The notes under the pieces are model-generated. The model did no database searches. It worked only from the letters and a program-made list of their open reading frames with translations, and was not told the DNA's origin. DNA of 64,000 nucleotides from Sipunculus nudus (taxonomy: Eukaryota; Annelida; Sipuncula; Golfingiida; Sipunculidae). Both the position numbers and the translations under genes were made by a program. Positions 12,401 to 23,229 of this stretch are shown here, piece by piece. The DNA lies in the NCBI GenBank assembly GCA_026874595.1, contig CM049310.1:85783056-85847055 (forward strand). The letters run 5' to 3'. Positions within the stretch are counted from its first letter, which is position 1; every line of letters starts with the position of its first letter.

Positions 12401-14737
12401 GGGGGTCATGTGGTGTTTTATGAATCTACAGGTGAATTATTAATACACTTCTCGAGTCTTGAATGGTAAGAAGCATACTGCAAGTTTCTCCCAAGGGAAT
12501 TGGTAACCATAGCAACATCCCAACATCAGCACAGGGTTTTGTACTGGTACCATGGAAGCCTGTGGTGGGATATCTAGATATTTTACATGAGCAAAAAATA
12601 GTATATTACCAGACAGGTAAAAAACAAAGACAAGGTTGTGTTGTACCTACACATATCTTTCACTTTAAGCTAGCTACTCAACTACTTTTTCGCAGAATTT
12701 ATGTGGTTTCTGACATAATACCAACTAGTAAAAACTTACTCATATGAAACTAGTAACAACTTATTCATATTAAAGCACTGTTGGTTACTCCTATTAGGAA
12801 AAATTTTTATAACACCTCTGTGACAGATGCATGGGTTTGTGTATCTTCAATCTGTCAGTGAACACAGTACATGCACCCATACTGACCAACAGAAAAACCA
12901 TGTATTCTTAGATGGTTGGTTGCATAGGTATGGAAGTTGAAAGGTCACTCATTGCAAAATGCTATCTGCAAAACACTGGTTCATCTGACCTGTTGTCAGA
13001 TATCTTTGTTGAAAATGTTTGAAATATTTTGAAGGGTGGATATATGATAAACAAAACAAACAGTTTTTGTTCTGTGTGATCAGTTTTCTGGCCTATTTCT
13101 ATGAAAGCTTCAAGTGATTATCTGGTGAAAGACATCAGATATTGGAATAGGCCCCTTTAAGCATAAAATGTAAAAATAAAATATGTACATGTATAGCTAA
13201 AACAGAATTCAGTATGGAACATGCTCCCCCTAAGTGAGTCAACCAAACTGGGTCCTATGGCTGGCTTCAGACTCATGTGATTAAAACTCTGCAGTTTTCA
13301 ATTTTTGTTCAGTGTTTTATTTTCACAATTTCACCATATAATAACATACACAGAGTGTATCCATTAAAATCAATTTAATTAAATAATACATGCACTAAAT
13401 CCTGACAACCAAATTTCCCTGGAAATCAGTTCCTTGAATATTATATAACCCTGCTATCAAACAAACAAACAAACACAGGTGAAAACATACTGTGGTTGGC
13501 TTTATATTCACAAGGCTGAAATTTTGCGATTTCTTCATTTTGATTGTTTCACAAGGGTTTCATTTTTTGTGATTGCACCACAATCTGTAAAATCTTAGTA
13601 CAGCAGGATCTGTATTGATTTAAAATTTAGAAAAAAAATCCAACAAAACCTTACTAATTACTGGTTGTCATTGAATTATGACTTGTATCACAGTCGATAT
13701 GTATCATAGCCTGTGAGTATGGCTAATGCATGGGCCAATTTCATAACCAGGCACAGATACGGTTGCTGATAAGGTTGTCTCCAGAGGTCATCTTATTTGA
13801 TGGGGCATCTTATTCTGATGGGTTTCATATTCACGATTATTTCACATTCGTGAATATCGTGAAATTAAAACCCTTGCTAATAAAAAACAAACCACAGTAA
13901 CTTCCTTGGTATAAAAAGGATCCAGATAACAAAAAACAATCATTAGAAAACTAAACATACTATTTAAACAGGAAGTTTCTTTGAACAGAAGAAAACTGCC
14001 ATACTAATGTATAATTCTCTAATTCTGCTGCTTACCTCTGCTGTGTCTTTATGTGTACTCCCGTTCAGGATAAACTGATTGACCTGCAGTATCTGATCAC
14101 CAGGTACCAGCCCCGCCCGCTCACCTACAGAGTCAACGTCGACATACGATACGTAAATACCTATACCGTGTTCAGCACCTCCTCTGATGCTGAAACCCCA
14201 GCTGTCATCATACCCTGCCCTCTCTATATACACCCTCTTTATCTCACTAACTGGCGCAGAGTCCCAACACGAGGCAGGACTTAACGATTTCACTGACAAC
14301 ATTCCCTGATTCTTTTTTGGTGTCCTCCGACCTGGTAAGGATCCAAAATGGTGGGCTGGCATGCTTAGTGTGCTTTGCGTCCTGTATATTGTGCCGCCAT
14401 TTAATCGGAGAGATGATGATTCCTGAGATTCCCTCAGGAAATGGTCAAACAGCATCACATCAGATCGAGGTATGAAACGTCGTAATAGCGGCAATAACTG
14501 GCACTTCGCTGGAGTATCAAGGATTTCTGTCACCATCTGCACAAACTCATACACATTTCGTTTAAGTTGGTACTCCTCTAGGATTCTGTGGAACACACCT
14601 TGTTCGTGGCTGTTTAAATAAATAACCAGTGCCTCCTGTAGGCGGCGAACACTTGGCGACACATGGTGACCACGATTTCTTGTGTTGTGTAGTCTGGAGT
14701 TGTGACTCAAAAACGATATCTCTGGAATCTCAGACAT
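323..14737 (-). CDS. WHRN: Whirlin orthologue (WHRN), C-terminal part outside the window
   Basis: PDZ scaffold gene on the minus strand. Nine exons join in frame, plus one likely tenth, giving about 643 visible residues. Domain order: harmonin-homology domain 1 (about residues 30-103), PDZ1 (about 166-249, ligand loop WGFSIRGG at 180-187), PDZ2 (about 305-385, loop LGIMVRGG), harmonin-homology domain 2 (about 430-520), then a Ser/Pro-rich linker. Two harmonin-homology domains around two N-terminal PDZ domains are the whirlin arrangement. Harmonin has one such domain, and PDZD7 is shorter and differs around the second. The family scaffolds proteins in stereocilia, at the photoreceptor periciliary membrane and at synapses. 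PDZ3 and the stop codon should lie left of base 1. The ATG at 14737 follows an in-frame TAA eight codons upstream. Identity is very likely; the 323-412 exon is less certain. Confidence 0.9.
413..2463. other. WHRN intron, no further supported gene
   Basis: AT-rich intron between the probable 323-412 exon and exon 9. It holds a C-run followed by an A-run at about 555-584. No further exon with paired splice sites and an open frame was identified, though very small exons could be missed. Confidence 0.5.
2464..2550 (-). CDS. WHRN: WHRN exon 9: linker
   Basis: 87 nt, residues 585-613, phase 0 at both ends, acceptor CACCAG, donor GAG|GTACTG. The peptide VADGDMGRLHIAIRQMSNDS is followed by an acidic tail. 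I recognise no domain. It is called from the open frame, splice sites and agreement with the phase-0 pattern of all neighbouring exons. Confidence 0.7.
2890..3303. repeat. Degenerate tandem array, unit about 20 bp (CCACAGCCAATAATTAGT)
   Basis: Some 20 diverged copies of a unit of the form CCACAGCCAATAATTAGT, with frequent one-base changes and indels. It lies in the intron between WHRN exons 9 and 8 and ends about 15 bp from the exon 8 donor. The divergence implies an old array. Confidence 0.8.
3319..3384 (-). CDS. WHRN: WHRN exon 8: 22-residue linker exon between two tandem arrays
   Basis: 66 nt, residues 563-584 (SSSLASLLGEQPYSFTAVPE then TQ), phase 0 at both ends, acceptor TTTTCAG, donor CAG|GTAGTC. 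The sequence is non-repetitive, although a 28-bp array starts about 45 bp from its acceptor and an older degenerate array ends about 15 bp from its donor. The open frame and good splice sites make it a likely real exon. Its small size and setting make alternative inclusion plausible. Confidence 0.72.
3432..4094. repeat. 28-bp minisatellite, about 24 copies
   Basis: Near-identical head-to-tail units of the form ACACAATCAAATAACAGTAT plus ACAGAGCC. Variants are rare: CTGTATAC in two adjacent units, ACGGAGCC once, TCAATTAAC once. Homogeneity implies recent expansion. It lies in the WHRN intron upstream of exon 8 and a partial unit reaches 3391. There are no unique spacers, so it is not a CRISPR array. 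Confidence 0.95.
4834..4929 (-). CDS. WHRN: WHRN exon 7: linker, Ser-rich
   Basis: 96 nt, residues 531-562, phase 0 at both ends, acceptor TTTTTCAG, donor AAG|GTATGA. It encodes a disordered Ser/Asp/Gln-rich segment with SLDSGASSRVSS, comparable in style to the Ser-rich SDTGSSTGS stretch after the second harmonin-homology domain of vertebrate whirlin. No domain is expected here. Assignment rests on splice signals, frame and position. Confidence 0.8.
5168..5266 (-). CDS. WHRN: WHRN exon 6: harmonin-homology domain 2, last helices
   Basis: 99 nt, residues 498-530, phase 0 at both ends, acceptor GTTTCAG, donor AAG|GTGAGT. The peptide FSLVADVRAIITAQDLDKFD corresponds to the whirlin stretch LLSEVRGTISPQDLERFD and closes the second harmonin-homology domain. 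The basic and Ser-rich residues after it begin the long linker. Confidence 0.88.
5420..5540. mobile_element. Fragment of the ACTGTGGTT-type MITE
   Basis: Shares CATCTTATTCATGA, TTTCATATTCATGAT and a terminal CCACAGTA with the fuller copies at 13485-13898 and 57394-58015. Only the right end is present. In a WHRN intron. Confidence 0.5.
6613..6828 (-). CDS. WHRN: WHRN exon 5: harmonin-homology domain 2, first part
   Basis: 216 nt, residues 426-497, phase 0 at both ends, acceptor CGGCAG, donor AAG|GTAAAA. The core reads HLLNRSELQTLSYYLEEYQQ followed by a Leu-rich helix ending LLNTTAK. It parallels the second harmonin-homology domain of whirlin (LAYYLDEYR, LLNTHAK). This domain distinguishes whirlin from most other PDZ scaffolds. 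Confidence 0.9.
7395..7631 (-). CDS. WHRN: WHRN exon 4: second half of PDZ2 and linker
   Basis: 237 nt, residues 347-425, phase 0 at both ends, acceptor ATACAG. It begins LGDQILDVNGQSFLDISHK and completes PDZ2 through LMMMVKDVGKLPHSRTT, closely matching the whirlin PDZ2 end (VKDVGRLPHARTT). A basic Ser/Thr/Pro-rich linker follows. The donor is the weaker GCG|GTGTGT; it is preferred because it keeps phase 0 and the next exon resumes in frame. Confidence 0.88.
7715..8035 (+). mobile_element. tRNA-derived SINE
   Basis: The head contains an A-box-like TGGCATAATGATTAGG followed by GCGCTGGACT, and a B-box-like GGGTTGGCATCC at 7769-7780, spaced as in an RNA polymerase III promoter. An unrelated tail and a short A-rich 3' end near 8030 follow. 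Heads of the same type occur inverted near 31690 and 56140. It sits in the WHRN intron between exons 4 and 3. Confidence 0.65.
8299..8424 (-). CDS. WHRN: WHRN exon 3: first half of PDZ2
   Basis: 126 nt, residues 305-346, phase 0 at both ends, acceptor TTTACAG, donor AAG|GTAACC. It opens VNVSVEDGRPLG and contains the PDZ2 ligand loop LGIMVRGG, then GLGIYITGVD, a stretch shared almost unchanged with vertebrate whirlin PDZ2. It ends AEQAELK, just before the conserved GDQIL strand of the next exon. Confidence 0.92.
10117..10326 (-). CDS. WHRN: WHRN exon 2: end of PDZ1 and PDZ1-PDZ2 linker
   Basis: 210 nt, residues 235-304, phase 0 at both ends. The acceptor is a T-run ending in TTAG, the donor AAG|GTAAAT. 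It begins LIRTSLELDLKVR, which finishes PDZ1. The linker then holds GRVPGSF and TYTWVN followed by PVSPPP, a layout I recognise from vertebrate whirlin (GRIPG, IYTWVD, SISPPS). The intron 5' of this exon (10327-14035) carries the large degenerate tandem array at 10745-11945. Confidence 0.9.
10745..11945. repeat. Degenerate minisatellite, unit about 38 bp
   Basis: About 28 diverged units built on GGACTGGGCTTATAGTAGGC then TACATCCTGAACACACA. A unique-looking block (TTCTGGCACAGGGCTAAGAA and following, 11580-11650) recurs at 11950-12020, so part of the array was duplicated as a larger segment. In WHRN intron 1; no open frame. Confidence 0.85.
13485..13898. mobile_element. MITE with ACTGTGGTTNG termini
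   Basis: Left end ACTGTGGTTGGCTTTATATTC, with the inverted counterpart (AAACCACAGT) at the right end, each beside a TA. About 0.4 kb, no coding capacity. A similar element with the same terminal word lies at 57394-58015. Flanking TA suggests Tc1/mariner-type insertion; the superfamily is uncertain. Confidence 0.55.
14036..14737 (-). CDS. WHRN: WHRN exon 1: start codon, harmonin-homology domain 1, most of PDZ1
   Basis: 702 nt, residues 1-234, beginning MSEIPEISF. The frame is open further upstream only to a TAA, so this ATG is the natural start; a GTG two codons earlier is not needed. The helical harmonin-homology domain spans about 30-103 (motifs VFHRILEEYQ and FDHFL). A Ser/Thr-rich spacer follows, then PDZ1 from about 166 with the ligand loop at 180-187 and PGDQILQVN at 212-220. 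The exon ends HKDTAE at a GAG|GTAAGC donor in phase 0, inside the second PDZ1 helix, which the next exon completes. Confidence 0.92.
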
Positions 14738-15599
14738 TTTCACAAAAACAGCAAGGAATTAAATCTAAAGCTCTGATGATAAAAAGCATTTAATGATTTT
14801 CCTGAGTAGATTTGGCTAATTAAATAACCAATGCATCCACCTCATGCTTATAAATCCATCTTCAGCTGAAATCCTCAGTTGGAAATAAACACCCAATACC
14901 AGCACCTGTATCTAAATACATCTGCCTGTTGATTTTATTATGTTATCCTAGAAATTTGTATCCAATGATCTTCTGGCCATATGAAATAGTGCATTTCAGG
15001 AATGGATGAAAAACATAACTTATTAATACAGTTGAACATAAACTTTACAATTGGTGACCATTCACTGAAGTAGACTCAACTGACCAGTGGAAACAACATG
15101 AGCCTGTTCTTTGGTCTGGTCCAGGCCAGAAGAAACCTGTGTTCAAACTAATCCATCTTCAAGATCTCTAGCTGCAAATTCACTTTGATCCAGTAGCAAG
15201 TCTATATCATGCATGCTATTCATTTTCTATCCTCAATGCACTTTTTTATTGAACCAAAGTTAATTCTTTGCTATACACTGCACAATCACACCATCATGTA
15301 TAATACTATAATATAGTATAAACTGAACAGTCCAGCAAAGAATATATCGTGAAGTTTCAAGACCCTGTGTGTTTTTCTATAACATCCACAAAACAAACAT
15401 ACCGAGCACATGTAACAGATGTAAGCGGTAAGTTTGTCCCAGTTTTATGCAGAATATCATGAGACTGGAACATATAATCCATAAGCTACAAGGCTGCTGT
15501 CAGAACTAATCTTCCAAGCTCTCGCAACTCTGCCAAGTTTGTGAAACTGTAAAACATGTATGATAAATCCGTCTGTTTTGATGAAATAATGCAGGAAAG

Positions 15600-15850
15600 A
15601 TGAGTAAGCCCTGCCGACACAAAGCTTTGTGCGGCTGTTTCACCACGCATGGCCACAGCTGCACGCAACCAACTTTAGATTTTTATTGGAAATCAATCCA
15701 GACTCCTCCATTGTGTGCCAGCCCAGTTGGCCATGTTCAGGGGGGCGGGGCCGCCATGCGGCTTTGTTGTTCTGTGTATTCAACCATGTGTGAAGTCACG
15801 TGCCACGACCAGATAGCGGCAAACAAAATCAACCCTGCAAGATAACAACA
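15600..15850. promoter_or_regulatory. Candidate WHRN promoter (GC box, E-box)
   Basis: A GC-rich patch about 0.9 kb upstream of the WHRN start codon holds a perfect GC box (GGGGGCGGGGCC at 15741-15752) and a CACGTG E-box at about 15796. Its base composition stands out from the AT-rich surroundings. Position fits a WHRN transcription start. No TATA box is recognised. Confidence 0.4.
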
Positions 15851-16372
15851 ACAAGAAAACGAAAGTGTTGACATAAGAAGTGAAATTTTACCTCTTATCC
15901 AACGTTCCAGACCCCACTTGTTGCTGGAAAAAGCGGCGGACCTCTGAAGTTTTCAATTCGTCTTTGGCGCCCGCTTCACTGTGTTGTGTAAGAAAACACA
16001 AATTCAAGTACGGAAAACGAGCCAATCTGCTCGAACACATGGATGAATGCTTGGAAAAGGATGATCCAATATTACACAGAAAAAGAGTATATAAAGGTTA
16101 TGATTATCGTACAAAATGCAGTTACTAAAAATAAAATAAGTGATAATTATAAAGAAAACATCCTTAACTTTCAGAGTTTAGAGAACACAACACATGTATT
16201 ACCTTTTTAGTATACATGCATTATATAAATTTTACATTGTAGACAACTATAGTTTTTTTTTATATTTTTGTAATGTTCTCTTGTGACATGTATAAGTGAA
16301 ACAAGTATCGATGTCATAATTGGTTTCTTGGGACCAATTTTGTTTATATACTTAGCATATACATGTATTTAA

Positions 16373-16846
16373 AGGGACATAATCAGGAGCATTGCATTGA
16401 TATTCCTGTATTTTCACTCTTTCAGTTCAGTTTTGCTTAATACAAAAGTTTCCCAGCAAAACCATTCCAGCACAGTCTCATTTCCTTGTAAACGACTTTT
16501 TAACACCTTGTCATTGCCCTGCGTGTTGATAAACACCGTAACAAGGCCGCGTGACCGGAGGTCCGATTAGAGGGGCAACACGCGGTGTTTCAGCCAGCGG
16601 GAACATGTATAACATTTTTTTAACCAAGCCAGTCAGGGCATCTCCTGATTGGCACGTGTTGTGGGTCCGCGCAGCACACGGCCCGACGCACTTTGTTGAT
16701 TGACACCTGCAATCATGCCCGGTTCACTGTTTTCAGGAGTAAACAAATGGTTTCAAGGCAATATTTTGGCAGGAACAGATTTATTTTAAAGGGAAGAAGC
16801 TATTTTTCGTGTTAACTCAATATGCTTTACAGGTGATTGGGTCCCT
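16373..16846. mobile_element. piggyBac-like MITE, copy 1
   Basis: 474 bp with inverted ends AGGGACATAATC and GATTGGGTCCCT. Left flank TTAA, right flank TTGA (one substitution). The 440-bp copy at 33111-33550 has intact TTAA on both sides. Both copies share AACACCTTGT, TGCGTGTTG and CACGCGGTGTTTCAG blocks. TTAA duplication is the piggyBac hallmark. No transposase. Confidence 0.7.
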
Positions 16847-17649
16847 TTGAGGAAATAATGTAGGATTTCTCCTACGGATAAAATAAAACAACACAGCAAA
16901 TTAATTTTAAGATCAGTAAATGGCCGTAAGGTCTGTCCGAATTTGGATTTTTGTAAAACTAATCTAAAACATAATCATCTCACCAGTCTATAGAAGTATG
17001 CAATTAACTAAAGATATGGAAGGTTGCGGGTTTCTCAACTTCGCCGGTGCTTAACTTCATCATCTCCTTATATACGCACAGGCCCTGCACAACGCTACTA
17101 ACTAAATAACCGACCTATATGATATAAGAGCCATGGGATGGGATCTATACTAGTACACTCTATAGGCCACAACCTAGATAAGTGATTCTATAGCTTTATA
17201 CCTAAATCTGACCCATCGGACCGCCTACTTTATCATCCGGACATTAATAGGTAAGTCCACTTATAGTGTTGGAGGGGTGTATATCTATTTAAGGGTATTT
17301 ATAAAATATCCTACTATACACTTTTTGAGATGTGATACCAAAATATATACAGTTATCTACACAATGTATACGTATCCAGATTGTCTTTGCTCGCATGGCA
17401 TTGGTGAAGTGTTGACGTGTAGGCCTATAATTGCATAACAACATATAAAGAACAGATGAACAGACTTTGTTAAGAAAAATGAAATATATATATATATATA
17501 ATGATTTATTTTAAGTATAATTAGCAAAAGTAGCCACATACTATATATATAGTATTCTCAGTCAGGCGATGTGATTGATGACATTGCCGTTCTATAATCT
17601 TCTTTCCTCTCTAAATTTTTTCTTTACTTCATCATTGTCTTTTGAGCCC

Positions 17650-17676
17650 GGGGGGGGGGGGGGGGGGGGGGGGGGG
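17650..17676. repeat. Poly-G tract, 27 bases
   Basis: Uninterrupted G run, capable in principle of forming G-quadruplex structure. In the WHRN-AKNA intergenic region. Confidence 0.95.
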
Positions 17677-18825
17677 AGACGATCATGCAGTGTGACGGTA
17701 ACCCGTTTCTTAGAAAAATGATGCAAATTCCAACGTTTAGCATGGAATATCTATATTTTTATTTCTTCTCAGTCTATATATAGCATGCCTCTCATAAAAA
17801 CAACTGCATCAGACACCACGCAATTAAGCGACATCTGTGTTTCTGGGGTTCCTTACTGTACGTGTCTGTGGCATGTATCTGCTTTCATTTACATAAACCC
17901 CAGTGCTGGCTCCGTTTGCAGCCCAAAGGACCCGACCCATGGAGCAGACGACCGTTACGTGAAGTGCGCAGGCTCAAGTGAAAGGTCTATTAATTAAATG
18001 TGTTTTGTAATATAGGCCAGTATTGTGTACATTTTAGAGGTACGGTAATTAAATAAAATGCAATTTAATTTTCAGTGAGACCAGTAGGAAATACATACTT
18101 GTATATGCTCAATATTTAAATTGATGACCTTATAAGAGGTCTGCTTTGGAATTTGACAATTTGCATATTGCTCAATGTGTAATAATATATGATCTTGCAA
18201 TCAGGAGAGTGTTCTGTAAACTGTTCACGTTAATATTGATTTGATAATAACATGTTAAACTTCATGTAATTTAGAAAATGATATATATCCTTTGCCTCTC
18301 ATGCAGTATATAGTTTTTTCATGCTTCATACCATGCACGCCGATTAAAAATAAGGAAATGTGATCTGCAGTTTTATCAAGCTTCGAAAAAGACTATATTA
18401 TGGTATAAATATAATTAATTTGGCAAGTATGATTCGGTAAATTCAATATTTGGTAATGTTTTGGCGGTGCAGCAGGTGATTAAAAGTTGAACAAATGGTC
18501 AAAATACTACATTGAAAGAAAATGCATATTTTATGTTTTATTTTTTCAACATTTCCACACCATGCGGGAGAGGGGGAACCACCTTTCACATTCAACCCCT
18601 TCGGACGCTCACGCGCCCTCGAGCCCGCAACACTTGCAGAATCCCCCCCCCCCCCCCACACACACACTTTTAAAACGTTTCAAGTCCAATGTTCATGTCT
18701 CCTGATCTGTGAAAAAAAAATATGAATTTATTCAATACTTTAAGCGGTCCAAGGTTATCTTATGATGACATTTAATTGCATGCATTTATCACCAGGAACT
18801 TGCTTTTTTATGCTACCTATATATA

Positions 18826-18828
<3 letters not shown>

Positions 18829-18876
<48 letters not shown>
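18829..18876. repeat. (TA)n microsatellite
   Basis: About 24 TA dinucleotides, self-complementary and capable of extruding a cruciform. Confidence 0.95.
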
Positions 18877-18878
<2 letters not shown>

Positions 18879-19846
18879 GTTTCGTAGTAATTGAAGCAAC
18901 TAGTATATATACTGATTGCCACGCAACTGCGAATGATTGAGATCATATGAAAGCAGCAGACATGTGCAGTCCCATTCATGCATAAGTGAACAAACTTCTT
19001 ATTCAAGTAAAAAAAACCTTCTTATTCAAGTTTAGTCCTTTATACCATGCATGTGATACATGCTGTGTGTCCTTATTTGCTAGCTTTAGGCTATATTAGA
19101 GGCCTACCATTAACTCATGTAACCGAAACGCATTTACAGTTAGGATTAACATACTGACACGGTTTCAGTGATTAAATACATTTATATATTCCAATAAATA
19201 ATATGCAACAGCATATACATTAACGTTCACAAACAAAAGACATATTACTTGGACAGTTTGCTAAATATTAATAAATTTTAAGATCGAGTTAAAATAATAT
19301 TGCCTTCTTTCTTTATGAATAAATATTAGATATCAGGTTTATATTCCAGAACCATTTCCAAAAATTACTGCCCGGTGCAAATGTAGCAAAATGCCGAAAA
19401 TGTGTAGGACAGCTTGAAAGGTGCTTGATTGTTATTATAATTTACCGCTAGATGTCGCATCACATCATGCCTTCCATCTTTTAATATTTTTATTTGGCTG
19501 AATCTATTTACACGATCTGTGACATAATTCATATGACGTTCAACTGAGTGGATAACATGTTTTATGTAAATTCATTCCATACACATGGTATTTTCTTTTC
19601 GGAATTAAATATAATTGGGAAATGATTTTATTCAGTTCTGTATCAAAAACGTTTTGTTCTGATACAACACCCGGGCCTGTTTAAAGTATAATGAAACAAT
19701 GAATATGTATTTCTATATTTTCTTTATTATACAAAAATCTTTAATTAATATTGATTTTCTTATAAGAGAATCAACATAGAACAAGAATTTAATATTAAAC
19801 CCTTTTCCAATATCAAGTTATTGTGTTCACATTAGAGCTTGAAAAC

Positions 19847-19961
19847 GAGGCGGAAGTGACCAGGTGAGCTTGTTGACAGGAGCAGCGCTTGTAAACGTTG
19901 CCAGGTGTCTCGGGCCAATAATCACGTCCCAACATGTGCTCGAGCCGACCCAAGTACCCAG
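19847..19961 (+). promoter_or_regulatory. Candidate AKNA promoter and untranslated first exon
   Basis: A GC-richer island contains an ETS-like GCGGAAGTG, a CCAAT box and CACGT. It ends at a good donor, CCCAG|GTATGT, at 19961. AKNA needs an upstream non-coding exon, because its first coding exon starts with an acceptor. The match is circumstantial. Confidence 0.3.
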
Positions 19962-21230
19962 GTATGTCGTCTGCTGTCAATGTTTCGTGCTAAACAATGG
20001 CTGCGTGCATGGATTAAACACACGGAGATAACGTATGATAAACAGAACATGTTCTGTGTTTACGGCCTTGGATAAATTCCTTTCTTTGGTTCAGTGCAGT
20101 TGGATTTAACAGTGGTTTTGATACGATACATAATTTCTGAGTGGTTGCACCTAAGCTGGCGGCAGATTCAAGATAGGACCCTGTTACAGTAACAACAGGA
20201 TTGTCATAACGAGGTTTGAACACCCTTTAACTGGTATAAAAATAAGTTCTTTATGCTCATATCTACATGTGCCACTCCGTATCAAGTGACACTAGAATCA
20301 GTGTCACTCAGTACTGCATACTTTAAGTCTTAGCCACCAAGGGTTACATAAATGTTAAATATACCTGATAGTACATTTTAGTCACTGCCCAACATATGCA
20401 CTTGCATTGATTATAAATTCCAAAAGATTTGTATCTGTAAAAGGGAGAAAAATCATAATTATCTGGAGTATCTGATTTTATTAGACTCAGTTTAGTTATG
20501 GTAAGCTAATACCTATATATACATTACATATTAATACAGAAAAAGGACATACAAACACACTATGTCATTGCTGTGAGCAATATAGCCAGTGTCTTCGACC
20601 AAAATACTCAATAACAGAAAAAAGCACTCTTTCTTTCCAGTATGTTGCAGTTATGTTCTGCATAAGATACTTATACAATGCTGCAAAAGTTTAATACCAC
20701 ACTCTCCACAGAATTGATGGCACAGCTCCCTCTTCCAGAAAATATGATCTTATCATGTACAGACACCACTTCTCTACTATAGACTTTACACATCATGGCG
20801 AGGCTACGAAACAGTCAACCTTTGACAGCTCATGAGACGTTTAGTCGCTGAAGGTGGCTATCTGAGCCTTAGAAACAGTTGTGGCTCTGTAGTATATATC
20901 AGAGCCACAGGCCTCTGGCTTCATTTATTTTGAGGACAGAGCACATACCAAATGCTGTGCAGCACTTGTGACCTTGTGTGTTGGGTGTCTGTCCCAATGG
21001 ACTGGTCACACGCGATTGTTTCAGCCTGTGGGGTACATGTATTACATTTTCAGCTTGATTGGCCAGCAGGATTGAGGTCAGCAGTGATAATGTAATACAT
21101 GCACTTCGCTAGGCCGCTGGCTATAACCAGTGGTCGGCTCACTAGGACAAGCACACAACTCTACTGTCACAACAAGTGCTGTGCAGCAATTGGTATGAGC
21201 CCTGAAGTAAATATAGTTAAGCTATAACTA

Positions 21231-22026
21231 CAGTAGAGCGTTGTATTCCCGAATGCCGAATTTCAGAAAATTCGTTTTTCTGAAAACTAAAATTGGGAAC
21301 CGAAAATTTATTTGTATTTCCGAGATAAATTTCAAGTATGTCAATCCTAAAATGAATATTTGTAATTTCGTGTCACAAGGAGTGCAGTCATGTTTTAAGC
21401 CCAGTGGTGACCCTTATGAATTAGTTCTGGCTCGATGTTGTTGACGGGGCAAAGGTGTGAAAACGACAGCTAGCCCCGCAACGCTCAGCCCACTGTACTC
21501 CTAGCAAGCGACTGAGCAGTTTATCTAAAAGCACTTGTATGTAACAACATCTCGTTTGTACTTAAGCAAGCATAGTTCGTCGGCTTGGGACAGGATGTCA
21601 GGCCAAATAACTGAGCAGTTTACTCACATCAGCATTGGTAGGTATAATTCATTAAACGATTGTGCTCAAGTAGCTATAATATGTCCGAGTCTTCAATTAC
21701 GTAGATAAAAAAAAACACCATGTTCCTTGGCGATGTATTTTGACCTTTCCTATGAATTTGATGAAAAAAGAGCACGCACGTATCCTTAAAGGAGGTTAGA
21801 CAGATCTTTGCCAATTATGCTCAGCAATAATCCAATATCTTTTATATGTCCAAGTCGTCAATTACTTATATCGAAAAGAAACACTGTGTTCCTTGGGTAA
21901 ATGGCATTAAGTTAATCATTAACAGTAGTACTAAATTGCCAAGACCCTTGTCCGCATTTCGGAATGTTCGCTTTTACGAACAAAAAGCTTGTCCCCCGAC
22001 ACTTTCAGAAAAACGGCGCTCTACTG
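21231..22026. mobile_element. pogo/Tigger-like non-autonomous element
   Basis: 796 bp bounded by a perfect 10-bp inverted repeat (CAGTAGAGCG / CGCTCTACTG), each flanked by TA, the target duplication of Tc1/mariner-pogo elements. CAGTAGA starts are typical of pogo/Tigger. Inside, a segment of about 55 bp (GTCTTCAATTAC ... CCTTGG) is repeated at 21684 and 21852. No transposase reading frame. Confidence 0.7.
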
Positions 22027-22189
22027 TAATACATTTAACACAAAATATCATGAAAAAAACAGTAGGACAGGATGGTGGTGGTAATTTAATAGTCCAGACG
22101 TAAATGATTATGCCATAATAAAGTCCAGTCATTGCAATATGCATGAAATTCAGACATAAATTTGGTATGAATATTATGACTTGTGTATA

Positions 22190-22365
22190 AGTCCTTGGAG
22201 CCAGTTCCTGCAGGAGTGGTACACCGAGCCTGGTTGAAACCAGGATTATCATGTGCCAGCCCCTGTCACAGTCAATACCAGAATGGAATTCTGCAGGTGT
22301 ACATAGTACTTAGTTAAGCATTAGAAAATGGAGGCAGTGACCTCCACAAAAAAAAACTTTAAAAA
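22190..22365. repeat. SINE-like dispersed repeat, copy A
   Basis: Shares AATGGAATTCTGCAG, a GTGACCTCCAC-type 3' segment and a terminal A-rich tract with the segment at 27030-27390. Ends in an A-run like a retroposed element. Confidence 0.45.
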
Positions 22366-23229
22366 AAATGAATTAGGTTTTTAATTTAAGTCTGTAAATC
22401 TACAATGTCCCATACATACTCTGCATTTGTGAGGGAGGACATTCATTTGTTTCTATGTCCAAAATTGGCTTTTTTCTTGTTTCATATTCAGGTGAGTGTC
22501 ATTGTTCATGGGCCACTTGATAACTTGGATGAATTTGAAGGCTCATTACCTAGAAACAATTTTAATATACAATGTATACAAATCCTACTATAATTTGAGG
22601 ATTTGGGCATGGCCCAAAGAATGAGTTATCCTGCTCTAAAATTTGCTTATTCACATTCCCTTGGCACCCACCTCTCTCCACAGATAGGTTCTCACCTGGA
22701 CACTGTTTTCAGAGGACTTTTGTTTTGCATCTGCACACCCTTATTAAACCCTTACAGGTTCTCAAAAGTGCTCATGGGGGCTGCCATTGTTTGTACACAC
22801 TAAAACCCGGATGTCACATTTGGCATGTTGAAATTATGGGTAAACTGCTAGCATGTAAATAAGTAGGAATGATATATAAATTTAGATGAGTCATACAGAT
22901 ACTGGACTTTTCACTTATGATATCAAGATATGTATATTTTCTTATATGTAAAGCTACAGTATTGGATGATCCACTTGAGTGGCTTGATCAATGAGTATCT
23001 ATTAGTGTGGCCCAGGTTTAGCTCAGCTGACTGAAAGTCATCTGAGCTATAGAGATGTCTCTGTTGGTCATTCCTCCAACTGATCAGTGGGCTGGCCATC
23101 TGTCCATTTGCAGGACATATCCAGTAAACATTGTGCACAAAATTTTCTTTCTTCTTCTTGTAATTATTACCAGGAAGGGGGTTATGTGATCAGATGTGTT
23201 TACATACTTGTACACCGTGTGTGTGTGTG

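Noticed and set aside
15880-16128. 82-codon plus-strand frame upstream of WHRN
   Set aside because: No recognisable domain, mixed composition and no splice partner. It could be leader sequence but there is no evidence for a protein.
18755-19006. 83-codon minus-strand frame with a long IYIYIY run
   Set aside because: It is a translation of the TA microsatellite.
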